Assembly: GCA_036404255.1 (NCBI GenBank)
Contig: DASWOP010000027.1
Coordinates: forward strand, 1 to 37,943
Length of the DNA stretch: 37,943 nt
Direction: 5' to 3'
Origin: JARLFX01 sp036404255
GTDB taxonomy: Bacteria; Acidobacteriota; Terriglobia; Terriglobales; Acidobacteriaceae
Positions 35,849 to 37,943 of the stretch are shown one piece after another (position 1 is the first letter of the stretch; every line of letters begins with the position of its first letter). The notes below the pieces were generated by a model. The model made no database searches. It saw nothing but the letters and a program-made list of their open reading frames with translations, and was not told the DNA's origin. The position numbers were made by a program, and so were the translations under genes.

Positions 35849-37447
35849 ATGAGCGTGGCGCAAAGCACGGCGGCAGAATCGGTTGCATGGAAAGCCGAAG
35901 CTAATCCGTGGATGATTGCAGCCTCGGTCATGCTTGCCACTTTTATGGTGGTTCTTGATTCCTCCGTGGCCAACGTCGCCCTGCCGCACATCGCCGGAAA
36001 CCTTTCGGCTTCTACGGATGAGTCCACATGGGTGCTGACGAGCTATCTCGTCTCCAATGCCATCATGCTTCCGACCGCCGGCTGGATTACGCGGCGCATC
36101 GGGCGCAAGCGCCTGCTGATGATCTCCATCCTGGTGTTTACCTGCGCTTCCCTGCTTTGCGGAGTTGCTGTCAATATGCCAATGCTGATCCTTGCCCGCA
36201 TTCTTCAGGGGGTGGGCGGCGGCGGCATGCAACCGTTGGCGCAGGCGATTCTGCTGGAGAGTTTTCCGCCCAGGCAGCACGGCACGGCCATGGCCGTATA
36301 TGGCGCCGGAATCGTAGTCGCGCCGGTTATCGGCCCAACCCTCGGCGGATGGATTACAGACAGCTATTCCTGGCGCTGGATCTTTTACATCAACCTTCCG
36401 GTCGGCCTTCTCGCGCTCTTCATGGTCAACCTGTACATCGAAGATCCGCCGTACATCCGGCAGGCGCTGCGTAGCGCAATTGACTACCTTGGGTTCGGTT
36501 TCATGGCAGTTTGGTTGGGTACCCTGCAACTGCTGCTGGACAAAGGGCAGGAGGCCGACTGGTTCTCCGCGCCCTGGATACGATGGCTCACAGCCGCCTC
36601 CGTTATTGCGCTGATCGGCTTCCTCATGCGCGAACTGACGACTCCCGCCCCAATCGTGCAACTGCGCATTCTTCGCGATCGCAATTTCAGCGTCGGCACC
36701 CTGATTACTGCGATCTACGGTTTCACTCTCTATGGCATGACGGCAATGCTCCCGTTGTTTCTGCAGACTTTGATGGGATATCCGGCACTGTACAGCGGCC
36801 TTGCAGTCAGTCCGCGCGGTATTGGCTCCATCGTATCCATGCTGGTGGTGGGCAGACTGGTGAACTACGTCGACGGACGTCTATTGCTGGCGTGCGGATT
36901 CGGCATCCTCGGGTATTCCACTTTTTTACTGAGTCACATCAACCTTGATATCTCCATCACCTCCATCATCTTGCCGAACCTTCTAAACGGCTTTGCCGGC
37001 GGCTTTATCTTTGTACCGCTCACTACGATGGCGATGGGCGGTCTGCGCAAGGAGGAGATTGGCAATGCGGCCGGCATCTACAATCTGATGCGCAACATCG
37101 GCGGCAGCGTGGGCATTGCGACCGTTACAACGCTCCAGGTGCGCGGATCGCAAGCCCATCAGAACTATCTGGTGCAGAATGTGATCGGCAGCAGGCCTGC
37201 GGTGGAAGCGGCGCTTCAGGCTTTGCAGGCAAAGTTTTACGCCGCTGGCGCCAGCGTATCGAGCGCCCATCGGATGGCCTTGCAATCACTCTACGGGAGC
37301 ATTCAGCAACAGGCTGCTTTACTCTCCTATGCTGATGATTTTCAGTTGTTGGCGCTTCTCTCCCTACTCTGCCTTCTGCCTCTTCTCTTGTTTCGCAAGG
37401 TGCGGAAACATTCGCATGAGGATGAGGTTCAGGTAGTCGCCGACTGA
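35849..37447 (+). CDS. DHA2-family (EmrB/QacA-type) drug efflux permease
   Basis: A 532-residue membrane protein with about fourteen hydrophobic segments. FMVVLDSSVANVALPHIAG is the DHA2 motif at helix 1, TSYLVSNAIMLPTAGWI follows, GRKRLLM is in loop 2-3, and YGAGIVVAPVIGPTLGG (~150-166) is antiporter motif C, with WRWIFYINLPVG after it. It exports toxic compounds in exchange for protons. TGGAG lies six bases before the ATG. No EmrA/HlyD adaptor gene is adjacent, so it may work alone or with an unlinked adaptor. It is divergent from the TetR gene, whose operator is the likely control point. Its stop is 18 bases from the convergent GGDEF gene end. Confidence 0.92.
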   Translation: MSVAQSTAAESVAWKAEANPWMIAASVMLATFMVVLDSSVANVALPHIAGNLSASTDESTWVLTSYLVSNAIMLPTAGWITRRIGRKRLLMISILVFTCASLLCGVAVNMPMLILARILQGVGGGGMQPLAQAILLESFPPRQHGTAMAVYGAGIVVAPVIGPTLGGWITDSYSWRWIFYINLPVGLLALFMVNLYIEDPPYIRQALRSAIDYLGFGFMAVWLGTLQLLLDKGQEADWFSAPWIRWLTAASVIALIGFLMRELTTPAPIVQLRILRDRNFSVGTLITAIYGFTLYGMTAMLPLFLQTLMGYPALYSGLAVSPRGIGSIVSMLVVGRLVNYVDGRLLLACGFGILGYSTFLLSHINLDISITSIILPNLLNGFAGGFIFVPLTTMAMGGLRKEEIGNAAGIYNLMRNIGGSVGIATVTTLQVRGSQAHQNYLVQNVIGSRPAVEAALQALQAKFYAAGASVSSAHRMALQSLYGSIQQQAALLSYADDFQLLALLSLLCLLPLLLFRKVRKHSHEDEVQVVAD

Positions 37448-37465
37448 CTACCCGCTACCTTGCGG

Positions 37466-37943
37466 TCACGGCGCACTCTCTACATCCAGCGGCAGGAATT
37501 CTGTCCGGTTTCGTCCATAGGCTTTCGCCCGGTACAGCGCACGATCCGCCGTTGCAATCAGGGCCATCGGCGAAGGTATGGTCGTCCCCTCCGCGCTGAC
37601 GCCGCCAACGCTGATGGTCACAATGCCTATCGGCGACGCTGGATGCTCAAGCCGCAGATCAACAATTGCTTCCCGCAGCCTGTTGGCGACTGCCTCCGCG
37701 CCGGAACGCTCCGTAAATGGCAGAAGAACAGCAAACTCCTCACCCCCGAAGCGCGCTACCAGGTCTGTTGTACGGGGTAGCACCTGCTGGAGAGCTCGTG
37801 CAATCAGCACCAGGTAGCGGTCGCCGGCTAAGTGTCCACTCTCGTCATTCAACTGCTTGAAGAGGTCTACGTCGATCATCAGCAGTGAAAGCGGCTGAGT
37901 GCCGCGCGCAGCAGCACGGCAGGCCGCATCGATGCGAAAGTCG
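37466..37943 (-). CDS. GGDEF-domain diguanylate cyclase, 5' part beyond window
   Basis: The frame is open to the window edge, with about 158 C-terminal codons visible, so the N-terminal sensor region is missing. LLMIDVDLFKQLND holds the metal and GTP-binding Asp residues, RFGGEEF is the active-site loop, and RTTD five residues before it fits the inhibitory RxxD site. ADRALYRAKAYGRN is the usual C-terminal motif. All features needed for making cyclic di-GMP are present, so the enzyme is probably active and product-inhibited. The internal ATG at 37879 lies inside the domain and is not the true start. It converges on the efflux pump gene and probably has no functional link to it. Confidence 0.92.
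   Translation of the reverse strand, partial: DFRIDAACRAAARGTQPLSLLMIDVDLFKQLNDESGHLAGDRYLVLIARALQQVLPRTTDLVARFGGEEFAVLLPFTERSGAEAVANRLREAIVDLRLEHPASPIGIVTISVGGVSAEGTTIPSPMALIATADRALYRAKAYGRNRTEFLPLDVESAP

Noticed and set aside
35651..36661. Minus-strand open frame of 336 codons
   Set aside because: It is antisense to the DHA2 pump gene, with a low-complexity His/Gly/Arg-rich composition and no recognisable domain.
1..37943. tRNA/rRNA genes, CRISPR arrays, transposases or phage genes
   Set aside because: None seen on either strand; the broken genes carry no recognisable insertion sequence ends.

Overview
The window looks like chromosomal DNA of a soil acidobacterium (Terriglobia-type: Granulicella, Terriglobus, Edaphobacter or Acidobacterium relatives). 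This is inferred from protein families, not from a marker gene. The pointers are a Cna-B/carboxypeptidase-regulatory type TonB-dependent receptor with a C-terminal Phe, a VWFA-related protein of the acidobacterial type, NHL-propeller/choice-of-anchor-D/Ig-like secreted proteins, and GH79 and GH105 enzymes. GC content is moderately high. I saw no tRNA, rRNA, CRISPR array or transposase.

Layout. 1-4.9 kb: an edge-truncated FucP/GluP-type sugar importer (-), a SAM methyltransferase (+), a LacI-family repressor (-) and a divergent YhhS-like MFS carrier (+). 4.9-5.7 kb: a gene graveyard with a frameshifted GH79 fragment and a fragment resembling an ImuB-like Y-family polymerase. 5.7-14.7 kb: two divergent versions of one module. 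On the minus strand, a 1433-residue lipoprotein joins an NHL propeller, two choice-of-anchor-D domains and a GH79-like catalytic domain. On the plus strand, the propeller lipoprotein and a Tat-exported GH79 enzyme are separate genes with a strong terminator between them. 14.7-30.5 kb: a co-directional run of a TonB-dependent receptor, a large propeller/Ig-like protein, a GH3 enzyme fused to a second clan GH-A-like glycosidase, an alpha/beta esterase and a double beta-helix protein. A convergent GH105 hydrolase closes the locus at 31.8 kb. 32-37.9 kb: a VWFA-related protein, a FUSC-family membrane protein, a TetR regulator with a probable operator, a DHA2/EmrB-type efflux pump and the end of a GGDEF protein.

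How the genes may work together. The 2.5-31.8 kb block reads as a polysaccharide-utilisation locus. Secreted GH79, GH3/GH-A, beta-helix, esterase and GH105 enzymes would trim a uronic-acid-containing plant or exopolysaccharide, the receptor would import oligosaccharides, and the MFS importer could take up monosaccharides. The LacI protein is the natural regulator. A perfect 18-bp palindrome with the LacI-family GCGC-type core lies before the propeller gene, and a half-matching site lies before the GH105 gene. The substrate is not determined by the sequence.

The most unusual feature is decay. At least three intact genes here (GH105, LacI, GH79) each have a degenerate, frameshifted partial second copy elsewhere in the window. 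This suggests an older duplicated or rearranged version of the locus that has mostly been lost. The fused and split propeller/GH79 architectures beside each other suggest that the propeller lipoprotein works directly with the glycosidase.
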